NCBI RefSeq assembly: GCF_006716355.1
Contig: NZ_VFOW01000001.1
Span: 5,332,001-5,396,000, forward strand
DNA from: Stackebrandtia endophytica
Lineage (GTDB): Bacteria > Actinomycetota > Actinomycetes > Mycobacteriales > Micromonosporaceae
Reading direction: 5' to 3'
Length of the DNA stretch: 64,000 bases
Shown here: positions 16,338 to 24,587 of the stretch, in pieces
Layout: the number at the start of each line of letters is the position of its first letter
Numbering within the stretch: position 1 is the first letter of the stretch
Made by a program: the position numbers and the translations under genes
Notes under the pieces: generated by a model
Seen by the model: the letters and a program-made list of their open reading frames with translations, nothing else
Told to the model about the DNA's origin: nothing
The model's database searches: none

Positions 16338-17435
16338 TCAAGATGTCGGTGGCTGATGCCGTGAGCGGGTGATGCGACCGATGATTGCGAGTGCTCCCGC
16401 GATGAGGAACGCGATTCCCGCGACGATGGCGAGCGTCGATGCAGGGGTGCCGGTGGCCGGAAGACTCGATGTGTTGGCCGCCGGTTCGTTCGGCGAGCCG
16501 GTCGGTTCCATAGGGCTCGTCGGTTCCGGGCTCGGTGAGGGCTGCTCGCAACCCTCACTGGATCCGGGTTCGTAGGAGATGACGATGTAGCCGTCGTCGG
16601 GGTTGACACCGGTCGTGAACTCTGCGCCGGTCGGCCCTTGACTCGAGCCCCCGCCACCGGCGCCACCCGTGGCGATGGTCCCCACCGTGCCCGAGCCCCC
16701 GCCACCTCCGCCCATGACACCGCCGCCACCACCTGAACCACCGGCATCGTGGGGGTCGTTGGTGGTGCCTCCGTCACCGCCGCGTCCCGGTGTACCGGGC
16801 TGGCCGTCCTCTCCCATGTAGGGAGGAATGGGCGCGCCGCCGTCACCGCCGCTTCCCCCGTCACCGCCGGACGCGCCCGGTCCGCCGTCGGTCGGTATGC
16901 CGGTTCCGGTTCCGGCGGTTCCGGATTCGCCTCCGTCACCGCCGACCGCGACGGCCGAACGGGCCTCGAATCCGCCACCCCCGCCGCCTCCGCCTCCGGC
17001 GACGATCAGGGGCGCACCGTCACGGTTCACCCAGGTCGCCCCGCCCCCTCCGGCTGAATACCACGGGCCGCCGTCTCCGCCGCCTCCGTATCCGCCGAGA
17101 GCGGGGCCGTCGATGCCGGTTTGACCGATCCCACCGATCACGAACTCCAGAGCGTCGCCGGGTTCCGCCGCCTGGTAGGCCGCGACTTCAGCGCCGCGTC
17201 CACCGAGCGCGCCCTCGTTGGCGCCCTTGCCGCCCGCCGCGCCGAAGACGTCGAAGTGGATGCACGTCACGTCGTCGGGGACGGTGAACGTCTCGGGTGC
17301 GCCGGTGTAGGTGAAGGTCTCGGTGACGGGTTGGGCATGGGCCGTGGCGGGAACCGCGATACCCGCGACGGGAACCGCGATACCCGCGACGGCTGCGGCC
17401 AACACGACGGAGTCGACTTGGTTGATACGCAACAT
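16338..17435 (-). CDS. Glycine-rich LPXTG-anchored surface protein
   Basis: A signal peptide (about residues 1-34, ending ATAHA) is followed by a short adhesin-like domain (TETFTYTGAPETFTVPDDVTC), a long Gly-rich region (about 70-270, many GGxGG runs) and a Pro/Ser/Thr/Glu stalk. The C-terminus has a sortase signal LPATG, a hydrophobic helix and an RSRH tail. It should be covalently attached to peptidoglycan by a class E/F-type sortase. The signal peptide contains an exact 7-residue duplication (VAGIAVP twice). Its repetitive codons create many long spurious frames on the other strand. Confidence 0.9.
   Translation of the reverse strand: MLRINQVDSVVLAAAVAGIAVPVAGIAVPATAHAQPVTETFTYTGAPETFTVPDDVTCIHFDVFGAAGGKGANEGALGGRGAEVAAYQAAEPGDALEFVIGGIGQTGIDGPALGGYGGGGDGGPWYSAGGGGATWVNRDGAPLIVAGGGGGGGGGFEARSAVAVGGDGGESGTAGTGTGIPTDGGPGASGGDGGSGGDGGAPIPPYMGEDGQPGTPGRGGDGGTTNDPHDAGGSGGGGGVMGGGGGGSGTVGTIATGGAGGGGSSQGPTGAEFTTGVNPDDGYIVISYEPGSSEGCEQPSPSPEPTSPMEPTGSPNEPAANTSSLPATGTPASTLAIVAGIAFLIAGALAIIGRITRSRHQPPTS
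17349..17390. repeat. 21-bp perfect tandem duplication
   Basis: Two adjacent identical 21-bp units (17349-17369 and 17370-17390; each starts GGGAACCGCGATACCC). It is in frame and duplicates seven residues of the hydrophobic core of the LPXTG protein signal peptide, a typical slippage product. Confidence 0.9.
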
Positions 17436-17548
17436 GGGCGTGATGTTGTTGAGCAGTTACGTTGAGTGTCTTAGCCTGGGGGTTTGTGACGTTGATTGAT
17501 GAGAACCGGTGGATTTCCATCGGGTCCGACCGATCGACCGCTTTAACT

Positions 17549-18454
17549 TCATCGCCCGACCACGGTCTCGTGTTCCAGCCGTGACAGTTTCTCCGGATTG
17601 CGAACGGCGTACAGCCCGGTGATCAGGCCCCCGTCGACGCTGACCGCCACCACCGTGTCGATCGCACCGGCCACCCGCAACACCAGGCCGGGTGAACCGT
17701 TGACCCGCCCCGGTTCCAGTGACATCGCCGCGGCGGCCCTGGCCAGGACACGGGCGACGTTGTCGGCACCGACGATCGGCGACAACGCCGCCGGTACCAC
17801 CCCGCCGCCGTCGGTCAGGAGCACGACGCCGGGCGCGAGCAACTCCAACAACCCGTGCAGTTCGCCGGTCTCGACGGCTCGCTGAAACGCCTGGAGGGTG
17901 TCACGGACCTCGGATGGTGAAACCGCCGCATGTGGTCGCCGCGCCGCCACATGTGAACGAGCTCGGCGGGCTATTTGACGAACGGTGGCCGCGTTCTTGT
18001 CGACGGCCTGTGCGATGTCGGTGTACTCCAGGTCGAACACCTCACGCAGGACGAACACCGCGCGCTCGGTCGGGGTGAGCGTCTCCAACACCAGCAGCAT
18101 CGCCATCGACAAGCTGTCGGCCAGTTCGACGTCCTCGGCGACATCGGGGGTGATCAGCAGCGGTTCGGGCAGCCACGGCCCCACGTAGTACTCCTTGCGG
18201 CGGCCCAGCGTTCGCAGCCGGGTGAGCGCCAGCCGAGTGGCGATCCGCACCAGGTACGCCCGGTGGTTGCTCACCGTGTCCGGGTCGACGTTCACCCATC
18301 GCAGCCAGGTCTCCTGAAGCACGTCCTCGGTGTCGGCGGCGGAGCCGAGCAGTTCGTAGGTGACGGTGAACAGCAGATTGCGATGGGTGAGGAACAGCTC
18401 GGTGGAGACGTCGCCTCTATCATCGAGCGGTTCGATCGGCACGGCAGCGGTCAT
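17549..18454 (-). CDS. ECF41-family RNA polymerase sigma factor (SigJ-like)
   Basis: Sigma-70 region 2 (about 20-85) and region 4 (about 120-175) are followed by a fused SnoaL-like C-terminal domain that modulates activity in place of an anti-sigma factor. The ECF41 hallmarks are present: WLPEP in the linker, DGGG in the C-terminal domain and NPEKL near the end (family NPDKL). The ATG start has AAGGAG 6 nt upstream. An exact ECF41 promoter lies 38 bp upstream, implying autoregulation. The divergent neighbour encodes a CMD-family protein, the usual ECF41 genomic partner and target. Confidence 0.95.
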   Translation of the reverse strand: MTAAVPIEPLDDRGDVSTELFLTHRNLLFTVTYELLGSAADTEDVLQETWLRWVNVDPDTVSNHRAYLVRIATRLALTRLRTLGRRKEYYVGPWLPEPLLITPDVAEDVELADSLSMAMLLVLETLTPTERAVFVLREVFDLEYTDIAQAVDKNAATVRQIARRARSHVAARRPHAAVSPSEVRDTLQAFQRAVETGELHGLLELLAPGVVLLTDGGGVVPAALSPIVGADNVARVLARAAAAMSLEPGRVNGSPGLVLRVAGAIDTVVAVSVDGGLITGLYAVRNPEKLSRLEHETVVGR

Positions 18455-18491
18455 GGCCGGCTCCTTCACGGTCGTGACTGATCACCCACTA

Positions 18492-18518
18492 GACGCCGTC
18501 GACCATTGTCTTGTGACA
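18492..18518 (-). promoter_or_regulatory. ECF41 target promoter
   Basis: Read on the minus strand this is TGTCACA-N16-CGTC, which matches exactly the published consensus of ECF41 sigma factors. It points at the sigma gene itself and leaves a leader of about 30 nt containing its ribosome-binding site. Confidence 0.85.
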
Positions 18519-18634
18519 GTCGGATCCAGTGATGTACGTCATGAATCACCGGCGTCACGCCGAATCGGTCGCCGGCGTCCCATGGGCATCATGACGCTGC
18601 GCGGAAGGTGCGCGTCCCAATCGATGGGAACAAC

Positions 18635-19120
18635 ATGGAATACGGTTTCGACCTGATGTCCAACGAGCTCGGGGTCAAGCTCACCAAACGATTCTCCAAC
18701 GTCAACGCACTGGTTCAACAATCCGAACTCTCAAGGTCCACACAGGAACTTGTGGGGCTTCGCGTGAGCCAGATCAACGGTTGTGGATGGTGCACCGACA
18801 TTCATTCGACGGAACTCGCTCGTACCGGTGAGGGGCAGTTGCGCCTCAACCTGGTCGCCGCCTGGCGTGAATCGACTGTGTTCACCGCCGCCGAGCGGGC
18901 CGCACTGGCCCTCGCCGAAGAGGGCACCCGGATCGCCGATGCCTCACCCGGCGTCTCCGATGCGACCTGGGAAGAGGTGCGCGAACACTACACCGAGGAC
19001 CAGATCGCCGCGCTGGTCTACCTGATCGCGCTCGTCAACGGATCCACCCGGGTGGCCAGAATCGTGCGGAAGCCGGGCGGGGACTATGAGCCCGGCATGT
19101 TCGTCGCGATCGCCGACTGA
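18635..19120 (+). CDS. Carboxymuconolactone decarboxylase / AhpD-like protein
   Basis: This all-helical CMD-domain protein of 161 residues has the redox CxxC motif of AhpD-like members in INGCGWCTDIHS. Such proteins act as thiol peroxidase adaptors or decarboxylases; those next to ECF41 genes are proposed to be their regulated partners. It is divergent from the ECF41 gene. An upstream frame to 18608 exists, but the ATG giving MEYGFDL fits better. It is clearly paralogous to the protein encoded at 61237-61713, sharing the NGCGxCxDxH motif, AAWRE and the ERAALxLAEE segment. Confidence 0.9.
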   Translation: MEYGFDLMSNELGVKLTKRFSNVNALVQQSELSRSTQELVGLRVSQINGCGWCTDIHSTELARTGEGQLRLNLVAAWRESTVFTAAERAALALAEEGTRIADASPGVSDATWEEVREHYTEDQIAALVYLIALVNGSTRVARIVRKPGGDYEPGMFVAIAD

Positions 19121-19127
19121 CGCGCTG

Positions 19128-19155
19128 GTGGTCCCGTCCGACCGGACGGGACCAC
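19128..19155. terminator. Perfect 12-bp hairpin after CMD gene
   Basis: GTGGTCCCGTCC pairs with GGACGGGACCAC around GACC, 8 nt after the CMD stop codon. Probable intrinsic terminator. Confidence 0.8.
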
Positions 19156-19163
19156 TCGGGGTA

Positions 19164-19454
19164 TCAGCCACAGGGACGGTGTCCGGGGTAGCGGATGTGG
19201 ACGTCGATGTAGCGGGGCCGATAGTTGTCGACCTCGTCGTGCAGGTCGTCGGGCTCGAAGCTGTTGACGTTGTAGGTCACCAGAAGCCGATGGTCGTCGC
19301 CCAACTGTGGGTGCGCCTTGGCGTTGTAGGTGAAGAGGTTTCCACCCGTCTCGGGCGTCTGGTACAGGTCGACCGGGTCGGTGTACGGTCCGTCGACGCG
19401 GGAGGTTGCGGCAGATCCAGGATGGCTCGTTACGCGCGCCGATCCATTGCGAAC
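19164..19454 (-). pseudogene. C-terminal remnant of a secreted DUF4185/DUF5005-like protein
   Basis: On the minus strand a frame without a plausible start encodes about 96 residues ending in a stop at 19164. It includes VDGPYTDPVDLYQTPE, GNLFTYNAKAHPQL and LLVTYNVNSF. These resemble the last blade of secreted beta-propeller-like proteins (DUF4185/DUF5005, related to glycoside-hydrolase folds) of actinomycetes. An in-frame TGA at 19455 cuts it off and no remainder is visible upstream, apart from a short GYLEF-like stretch in another frame. It appears to be a decayed gene; the family name is from memory of the motif and needs a search. Confidence 0.55.
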
Positions 19455-19834
19455 TCAAGGTAGCCGAATGATGTTGCATCGGCGACGGCCCGGCCCGAAA
19501 GCTTGTGGCATGAGTGGAAAAGGACCGAGATCCGTGGCGGGGCGGCGCTCGATCAACGGATCACGCGGCGGGTCGATCATCAGACGCAGCCCTACCCCGA
19601 ACCAGGCATGGATCTCCTGCGCCGGGTTGGGAGTGCCAGTCGGTCACAATGCCGTTGATCGAGTCGAAGGCGGTCTCAGCTTACTGAGCACCCGGGGCCA
19701 CGGCTTGACACCGTGTGGCGTCGACATCTCGGCGCCTCTTGGGCGTTGCGCGCCAATCCGGTCTATGTGGATGAATGAGGTCGACGTAACCGCCGAGGGC
19801 CCGATGGCTGTGCACCGGCGGTCTTGTCCGAGAC

Positions 19835-19879
19835 AGGACGAAACCTCCTTACGGGTGGGTTGTCGGGAGGTTTCGTCCT
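19835..19879. terminator. 14-bp perfect inverted repeat flanked by direct repeats
   Basis: AGGACGAAACCTCC (19835-19848) and GGAGGTTTCGTCCT (19866-19879) are perfect complements around a 17-nt loop. Copies of GTGCACCGG lie at 19810-19818 and immediately after at 19880-19888. It lies about 70 bp downstream of the minus-strand secreted protein gene, so terminator is the simplest reading. Confidence 0.6.
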
Positions 19880-19950
19880 GTGCACCGGTTGATCGGTTCG
19901 GATCGTTTGGCGCACCGTGCGGGCCGTACCTGTGTCGCACCGAGCGGTCG

Positions 19951-20403
19951 TCAGCCGTCGGTGACGGTTCGGGTCTTGCTGGCGCAGTACACGCCCTCGG
20001 CGTCGGGGCCGTCGACCAGACAGACCCTGAGCTTGACCTTCTGTCCCGGTTTCACGTTGCCGAACGGATCCCAGGTTGTGGATTCACCCATGCCACCGCC
20101 GAAGTACTTCCTTCCCTTGTAGTCTCCGTTGACCCATGCCCAGGCTCGAACGCCGTAGCCGTCCCAGCCCTCGTCGCCGATCTCCACGTAATCGTCGTTG
20201 TCGCCGTGGCCGGGGGCCCCGGGGCCATAATCGACGAACGCGGCATAGCCACCGTTCTCGGTCGTCGAGACCGCGAAACTGTCATCACGTTGGGCGTCAA
20301 CGGATTCCGCATGGGCGGTCCCCGTGGTCAGCGCGAAGGTCGCGGAGACCGTCACAGCGGTCATCGCCGCCGTCGCACCGATTCTCTTGAGCACGGATCG
20401 CAT
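19951..20403 (-). CDS. Secreted protein of unknown function
   Basis: A Sec signal peptide (about 1-33: basic start RSVLKR, hydrophobic core, cleavage after AHA) precedes a mature domain of about 118 residues rich in Asp, Gly and Trp. Two Cys near the C-terminus (RVCLVDG, VYCASK) could form a disulfide. The ATG chosen has GGAGG 6 nt upstream. The composition resembles small secreted actinomycete proteins with a beta-sandwich; I do not recognise a family. Confidence 0.75.
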   Translation of the reverse strand: MRSVLKRIGATAAMTAVTVSATFALTTGTAHAESVDAQRDDSFAVSTTENGGYAAFVDYGPGAPGHGDNDDYVEIGDEGWDGYGVRAWAWVNGDYKGRKYFGGGMGESTTWDPFGNVKPGQKVKLRVCLVDGPDAEGVYCASKTRTVTDG

Positions 20404-20522
20404 GTGATCCTCCATGGGATGGATGCCGGGTCGAGTGGCGGCATCCCCGTAACCGCCACTCACCTGTACAGAGCATCCGCATCACCCGTTGGATACATAC
20501 TCGACATGTCCATTCGTGCCAA

Positions 20523-21806
20523 CTATTGTGGCCGGTCGTCGGTGGCCCGCGACGGCGCGTGCCGGATCTCGACCTCCGTGATGGCGTGCCGGTCGGTTCG
20601 CGTCACCGTGACGTAGTAATCATCGATGTGGACGGTTTCGCCGGTGACGGCGATGTGGCCCAGATGGTCGAGAACGAGCCCGGCGATGGTCGTGTAGTCG
20701 CCGTGATCGGGTAGGTCGACCCCGATGTCGGGCAGATCGTGGAGTGGGAAACCGCCGGGCATCAGAATTCCCCCGTCGGGCAACCGGGTGATGCTCTGGA
20801 CGTCGGTGTCGGTCTCGTCGTAGATCTCACCCACGATCTCCTCGATCAGGTCCTCCAACGTCAGAATGCCGTCGATCGCGCCGTATTCGTCCACGATGGC
20901 CGCGAAGTATTCGTGTCGGCTGCGCATCTGGCGCAGTGCGTCGTTGACTTTGAGGCTGTCCGGCAGAACCAGGCAGGGGCGCGTGTGGTCGGTGATCGGT
21001 CCGGTCGCCGTTATGAGGTCGCGCAGGTGGATCACCCCGATGATGTCGTCCAGGCCGGTGGGGCCGACCACCGGTGCTCGGGAGTGCCCGGAGACGGTGA
21101 GCGTCTCCAAGGCCTGCTGGGGTGTGAAAGTCGCCGGCAGCGTGACGACGTCACGGCGGGGGACGAGGATCTCCCTGGTGAGGCGCTGAGCGATGTCGAA
21201 CGCACCGTCGATGATCATCCGTTGTTCGTCGGTGATGTGTGGTTGCACCGCGACCAGGTCCCGGATCTCCTCGGTGGAGACCTCCTGCCGAGACGCATGT
21301 GGGTCGACGCCGAAGATCCGCACCACCAGGTTGGTGGTCTTACCCAACAGCCACACCACCGGGCGGGTCACGGTTGCCAGCACGTCCAACGGTCGGGCCG
21401 CCAACAGTGCCCATCCCTCGGCCCGTTGCATGGCGATGCGCTTGGGCGCGAGTTCACCGATGACGAGGGTCACGAAGGTCAATACGACGGTGACGGCCAC
21501 GATCGCGACCGGCCGGGCCGCCGCGCCGAGGAAGGCCAGTGGTTCCACCAGCGGCTGAGCCAACGACACCGCGGCCGTCGCCGACGCGAGGAAACCGGCC
21601 AGGGTTATGCCTATCTGAATGGTCGCCAGAAACCGGTTCGGATCCCGAGCCAGTCTCGCCAGGACCGCGCCGCCGCGTGATGTCCGTTCGAGGCGTTGGA
21701 TCTGCGAATCGCGCAGGGTCACCAGCGCCATCTCACTACCGGCGAACAGTGCGTTGAAGATCATCAACACGGCGACGAGTAGAAGTTGCCCGGCATAGCC
21801 ACCCAC
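20523..21806 (-). CDS. CNNM/CorC-type membrane protein with CBS pair
   Basis: The DUF21/CNNM transmembrane domain comes first (LMIFNALFAGSEMALV, then ELAPKRIAMQ, about 1-190). It is followed by two CBS domains (about 215-345, including PRRDVVTLPA and EYFAAIVDEYGAIDGILTLEDL) and a C-terminal CorC_HlyC domain (TTIAGLVLDHLGHI). Such proteins take part in Mg2+ or Co2+ homeostasis by efflux or exchange. The GTG start was chosen because it begins right before the first helix; an extra 63 residues upstream are hydrophilic and unlike the family. Confidence 0.92.
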   Translation of the reverse strand: MGGYAGQLLLVAVLMIFNALFAGSEMALVTLRDSQIQRLERTSRGGAVLARLARDPNRFLATIQIGITLAGFLASATAAVSLAQPLVEPLAFLGAAARPVAIVAVTVVLTFVTLVIGELAPKRIAMQRAEGWALLAARPLDVLATVTRPVVWLLGKTTNLVVRIFGVDPHASRQEVSTEEIRDLVAVQPHITDEQRMIIDGAFDIAQRLTREILVPRRDVVTLPATFTPQQALETLTVSGHSRAPVVGPTGLDDIIGVIHLRDLITATGPITDHTRPCLVLPDSLKVNDALRQMRSRHEYFAAIVDEYGAIDGILTLEDLIEEIVGEIYDETDTDVQSITRLPDGGILMPGGFPLHDLPDIGVDLPDHGDYTTIAGLVLDHLGHIAVTGETVHIDDYYVTVTRTDRHAITEVEIRHAPSRATDDRPQ

Positions 21807-22024
21807 CTCGTTGTCGACCCCTCCTGTGGTGTGGTGATGGAGGGGTAACGCTATCGACGGTGGATGGCTCGTACTGCCGCACTGACGAAAAAACGGCACC
21901 GTGATTCTGCCGATGGCCGAAGTGTCGTCGGCGCGACAGACGTCGGCGGCTGGGGTTGATAACTTGCCATCGGTTTGACTCTGTTTGTGGGGCAACGGAA
22001 ACCGGTTCCTTAGAAAGGGCGAGA

Positions 22025-22930
22025 ATGTTCGAGAAGCTCAAGCGACGATTCGGTGTGGGTGGACCCAGTGTCGACACGGTTCTGGGTGAGGAGATCGCCA
22101 CACCCGGGGGCTCTCTGATCGGTCAGGTCAACCTCGACGGCGGCGACCACGACGTCGACATCGAGCACATTGAACTGAGCCTGCTGGCACGCACTGAGAT
22201 CGAGGGCCAGGAGTCGGAGTCCAGCGCCGGCGTCGAGTTCGCCAGGTTCCGCGTCAACTCCGGTATGCACCTTCCCGCCGGGGCCACGATCGGGGTGCGG
22301 TTCCAGGTGCCGCTGTCGTGGGAGACACCGATGACTCACATCTACGGCAGGCCCCTGCCGGGCATGGTGATCGGGCTGCGTACCGAACTGGCGGTGGCGA
22401 AGGAGTGGGATAAGGGCGACTTCGACCCGGTCGCGGTACACGCGCTGCCGTCCCAGGTCGTGGTGTTGGAGGCGATGGCCCGGATGGGATTCCTGCTGTC
22501 CCACGCCGACGTCGAAGCCGGCGCGATCTCCGGAGTTCATCAGGAGCTGCCGTTCTATCAGGAACTGGAGTTCACCCCGCCGGAGCAGTATGCCGGCGTC
22601 GTCGGTCAGGTTGAGGCGACCTTCATCACCGACGCGGAGGGCTTCCACCTGGTGATGGAGGCCAGTCACCACGGCGGTGGCGATCGATACGGCCGCTTCC
22701 AGGTCGCTCACGCCCAGGCCGCCGAGTTCGACTGGGAGGGACACATCCGGGGCTGGTTGGACCAGGTCGCCGCGTCAGGTCACCATGGACACGCGCACAT
22801 GGGTGAGTCCGAAGGCGGTTCCGTCTGGGGCGCGGTGGGCGGCGTGGCCGCGGGTGTCGGTGTCGGGTTGCTCGCCGGAGAACTCACCGAGGAACTGTTC
22901 GGTTCCGAGGAGGAGGAAGAAGAGGAGTAG
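22025..22930 (+). CDS. spo0M: Spo0M-family sporulation protein
   Basis: An arrestin-like Spo0M domain fills the first 235 residues: it starts MFEKLKRRFGVGGPSVDTVL and contains FRVNSGMHLPAG and IPFQVPLSWETP-like strands. A Gly-rich segment and an acidic run (GSEEEEEEE) end the protein. Spo0M is a cytoplasmic protein needed for normal sporulation or cell division control in Bacillus, and homologues are widespread in Streptomyces. The ATG has GGGCGAGA upstream. It appears to be a single-gene transcript ended by a very strong hairpin. Confidence 0.9.
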   Translation: MFEKLKRRFGVGGPSVDTVLGEEIATPGGSLIGQVNLDGGDHDVDIEHIELSLLARTEIEGQESESSAGVEFARFRVNSGMHLPAGATIGVRFQVPLSWETPMTHIYGRPLPGMVIGLRTELAVAKEWDKGDFDPVAVHALPSQVVVLEAMARMGFLLSHADVEAGAISGVHQELPFYQELEFTPPEQYAGVVGQVEATFITDAEGFHLVMEASHHGGGDRYGRFQVAHAQAAEFDWEGHIRGWLDQVAASGHHGHAHMGESEGGSVWGAVGGVAAGVGVGLLAGELTEELFGSEEEEEEE

Positions 22931-22959
22931 CCGACTGCTATCGAAGGCGGTCGGATCAA

Positions 22960-22999
22960 CGGGGCGGGTGGGCACCGGTCGCGGTGCCCACCCGCCCCG
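22960..22999. terminator. Perfect 18-bp hairpin, bidirectional terminator
   Basis: CGGGGCGGGTGGGCACCG pairs perfectly with its complement across a 4-nt loop, midway between the convergent spo0M gene and the large secreted protein gene. It is one of the most stable hairpins in the window. Confidence 0.88.
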
Positions 23000-23006
23000 G
23001 CGCGTC

Positions 23007-24587
23007 TCAGGCGATGCGGATGGCGTCGAAGATGGTCTGTTCCACTTGGTTGCCGTCGTCGTCGGAGGCGACGGCTCGCAGGTCGACCGTTTCGGTGTCC
23101 CAGCCTGGCCGCACCATGACCCGGTTGCGATGGACGTCGAGTTCGGTCCAGGTCCGACCGCCGTCGAAAGACGCCTCGATCGTCAACGACGCGGGGGCGA
23201 CGAGGGATCCGGTGGTATCGATGACCGACACGTCAACGGTTATCGGACGACCCGGCCTGGCGTGGTTGCGGTCGTCCAGCCCTCTGGGGGAGTAACGGAC
23301 CGCCGGCAATGACGGTGACTCCTCGCCGGCGGCCGAGGTGAACGTCCAGTCGCTGTGGACCTTGGTTGAGAACGGCGACACGTCCGTACGGTCCGCCTCG
23401 ATCGATAGCCGGTACTCCTCCGGTCCGTCGGGCAGGCCCTCGACGGTGGCCACGCCGGGCTCGTCGGTCTCGCCGATCAAGTCCGTGCCCCGGTACAACC
23501 GGGTGTGTCCGGTGGTGAACTCCGATCTCCCGGTGCGGCCCTCGCCGGCGGCCGAGAACATCGGTATATCCACCGAGAGGGTGTCGTCCCACCGAGCCAC
23601 GGCTGAGCCTTCGGCGGAGAAGGCGGGGCCGAAGGGTCCGGCGTTCCACAGCTCCTGATAGGTCTGTCTCGCGTGGTACCCGATGGGCTCGCCCTGCTCG
23701 GTCGACTCGGAGACGACTTCTTCCTCGGTTTCACGCAGCTGATGGAATTCGGGTTTCCACGTCACGTCCTCGGTGATGTTGAGGTGTTCGATCTGATTGG
23801 TGGGAAGTTGAATATCCGCGCTCAATCCGATGGCGGTATTGGAGTAGATGGCAATCCACTCCTTCTCGCCCCAGTCGTTGTCGTTCTGAGCCCGGTACCG
23901 TGCCTCGACCGTTGTGAAGTCCTCAGTCGACAATGATGCCCGATATCCGGTGGGAAATCCCGACTCGGGCAGAGCGATTCTGAAGGTATCTGTGGAGTCC
24001 GAAGTGGTGTCTCGCCAAATGCCTGCGAACAATGTGTTCAGTGGTTCGTTCTCCGCGGGCCGGCCGTGCAGTTTGGTGTATATCAAGTCGAATGACGAGT
24101 GCGTCAACGTGTCACCGAAGGTGATCGGTTTCAGTCCGCGATCGAACCCGATGATGACGGCGTCGGGTTCCAGATCGGGGCGGGGCAGGTCGATGGAGAT
24201 CGGTTCGGCCTCACCGGCGTCGTACTCGACGGCGACGTCCTCGGTCACCACCAGTTCCGGTTGAATGTGGATGCTCACCGAGTCTTGCGTCTCGGTGGGC
24301 GTGTAGATCATGACGTCCACGTGATATCGGCCCGCCTGAAGCTCGGTGGTCCAGGTCGCGTCCGTGGTCGTATCCATGAGCATGACGTCGTTGTCCAGCC
24401 CGACGACCCGCATCGCCGTGTACCCGCTGGGGTTGCCGTCGCGGTCGATGGTGTCGATCGTCAGTTGCGTCGTCGACTCCGCCACCGCCGAAGTCGCGTG
24501 AAGCAGGGTCATCGCCACTGCGGTCGCGGACACGATCCCGGCGGCCACCGGCCAGCCGTTACGACGAGTTGATCTCAACAGTTGCAC
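23007..24587 (-). CDS. Large secreted multidomain protein, protease-C-terminus-like
   Basis: A signal peptide of about 37 residues (NGWPVAAGIVSATAVAM ... AVAES) is followed by some 490 residues of beta-rich domains: a carboxypeptidase-regulatory-like repeat (TIDTIDRDGNPSGYTAMRV), a middle region, and a last domain (SLPAVRYSPRGLDDRN ... FDGGRTWTELDV). The order resembles the non-catalytic C-terminal half of giant actinobacterial S8 subtilases, but no Asp/His/Ser triad is present. The GTG start has an AGGAGG site 4 nt upstream. It is probably an extracellular or envelope protein; its role is unknown. Confidence 0.78.
   Translation of the reverse strand: MQLLRSTRRNGWPVAAGIVSATAVAMTLLHATSAVAESTTQLTIDTIDRDGNPSGYTAMRVVGLDNDVMLMDTTTDATWTTELQAGRYHVDVMIYTPTETQDSVSIHIQPELVVTEDVAVEYDAGEAEPISIDLPRPDLEPDAVIIGFDRGLKPITFGDTLTHSSFDLIYTKLHGRPAENEPLNTLFAGIWRDTTSDSTDTFRIALPESGFPTGYRASLSTEDFTTVEARYRAQNDNDWGEKEWIAIYSNTAIGLSADIQLPTNQIEHLNITEDVTWKPEFHQLRETEEEVVSESTEQGEPIGYHARQTYQELWNAGPFGPAFSAEGSAVARWDDTLSVDIPMFSAAGEGRTGRSEFTTGHTRLYRGTDLIGETDEPGVATVEGLPDGPEEYRLSIEADRTDVSPFSTKVHSDWTFTSAAGEESPSLPAVRYSPRGLDDRNHARPGRPITVDVSVIDTTGSLVAPASLTIEASFDGGRTWTELDVHRNRVMVRPGWDTETVDLRAVASDDDGNQVEQTIFDAIRIA

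Noticed and set aside
15257-16978. A 573-residue minus-strand frame covering the hydrolase and part of the LPXTG gene
   Set aside because: It is antisense to a clear alpha/beta-hydrolase and runs through the Gly-rich repeats; the translation is Arg/Pro/Thr/His-rich noise produced by GC-rich repeats.
19951-20403. Mobile element bounded by the 19810-19888 repeats
   Set aside because: No transposase or second copy of the repeat on the other side of the secreted protein gene is visible.
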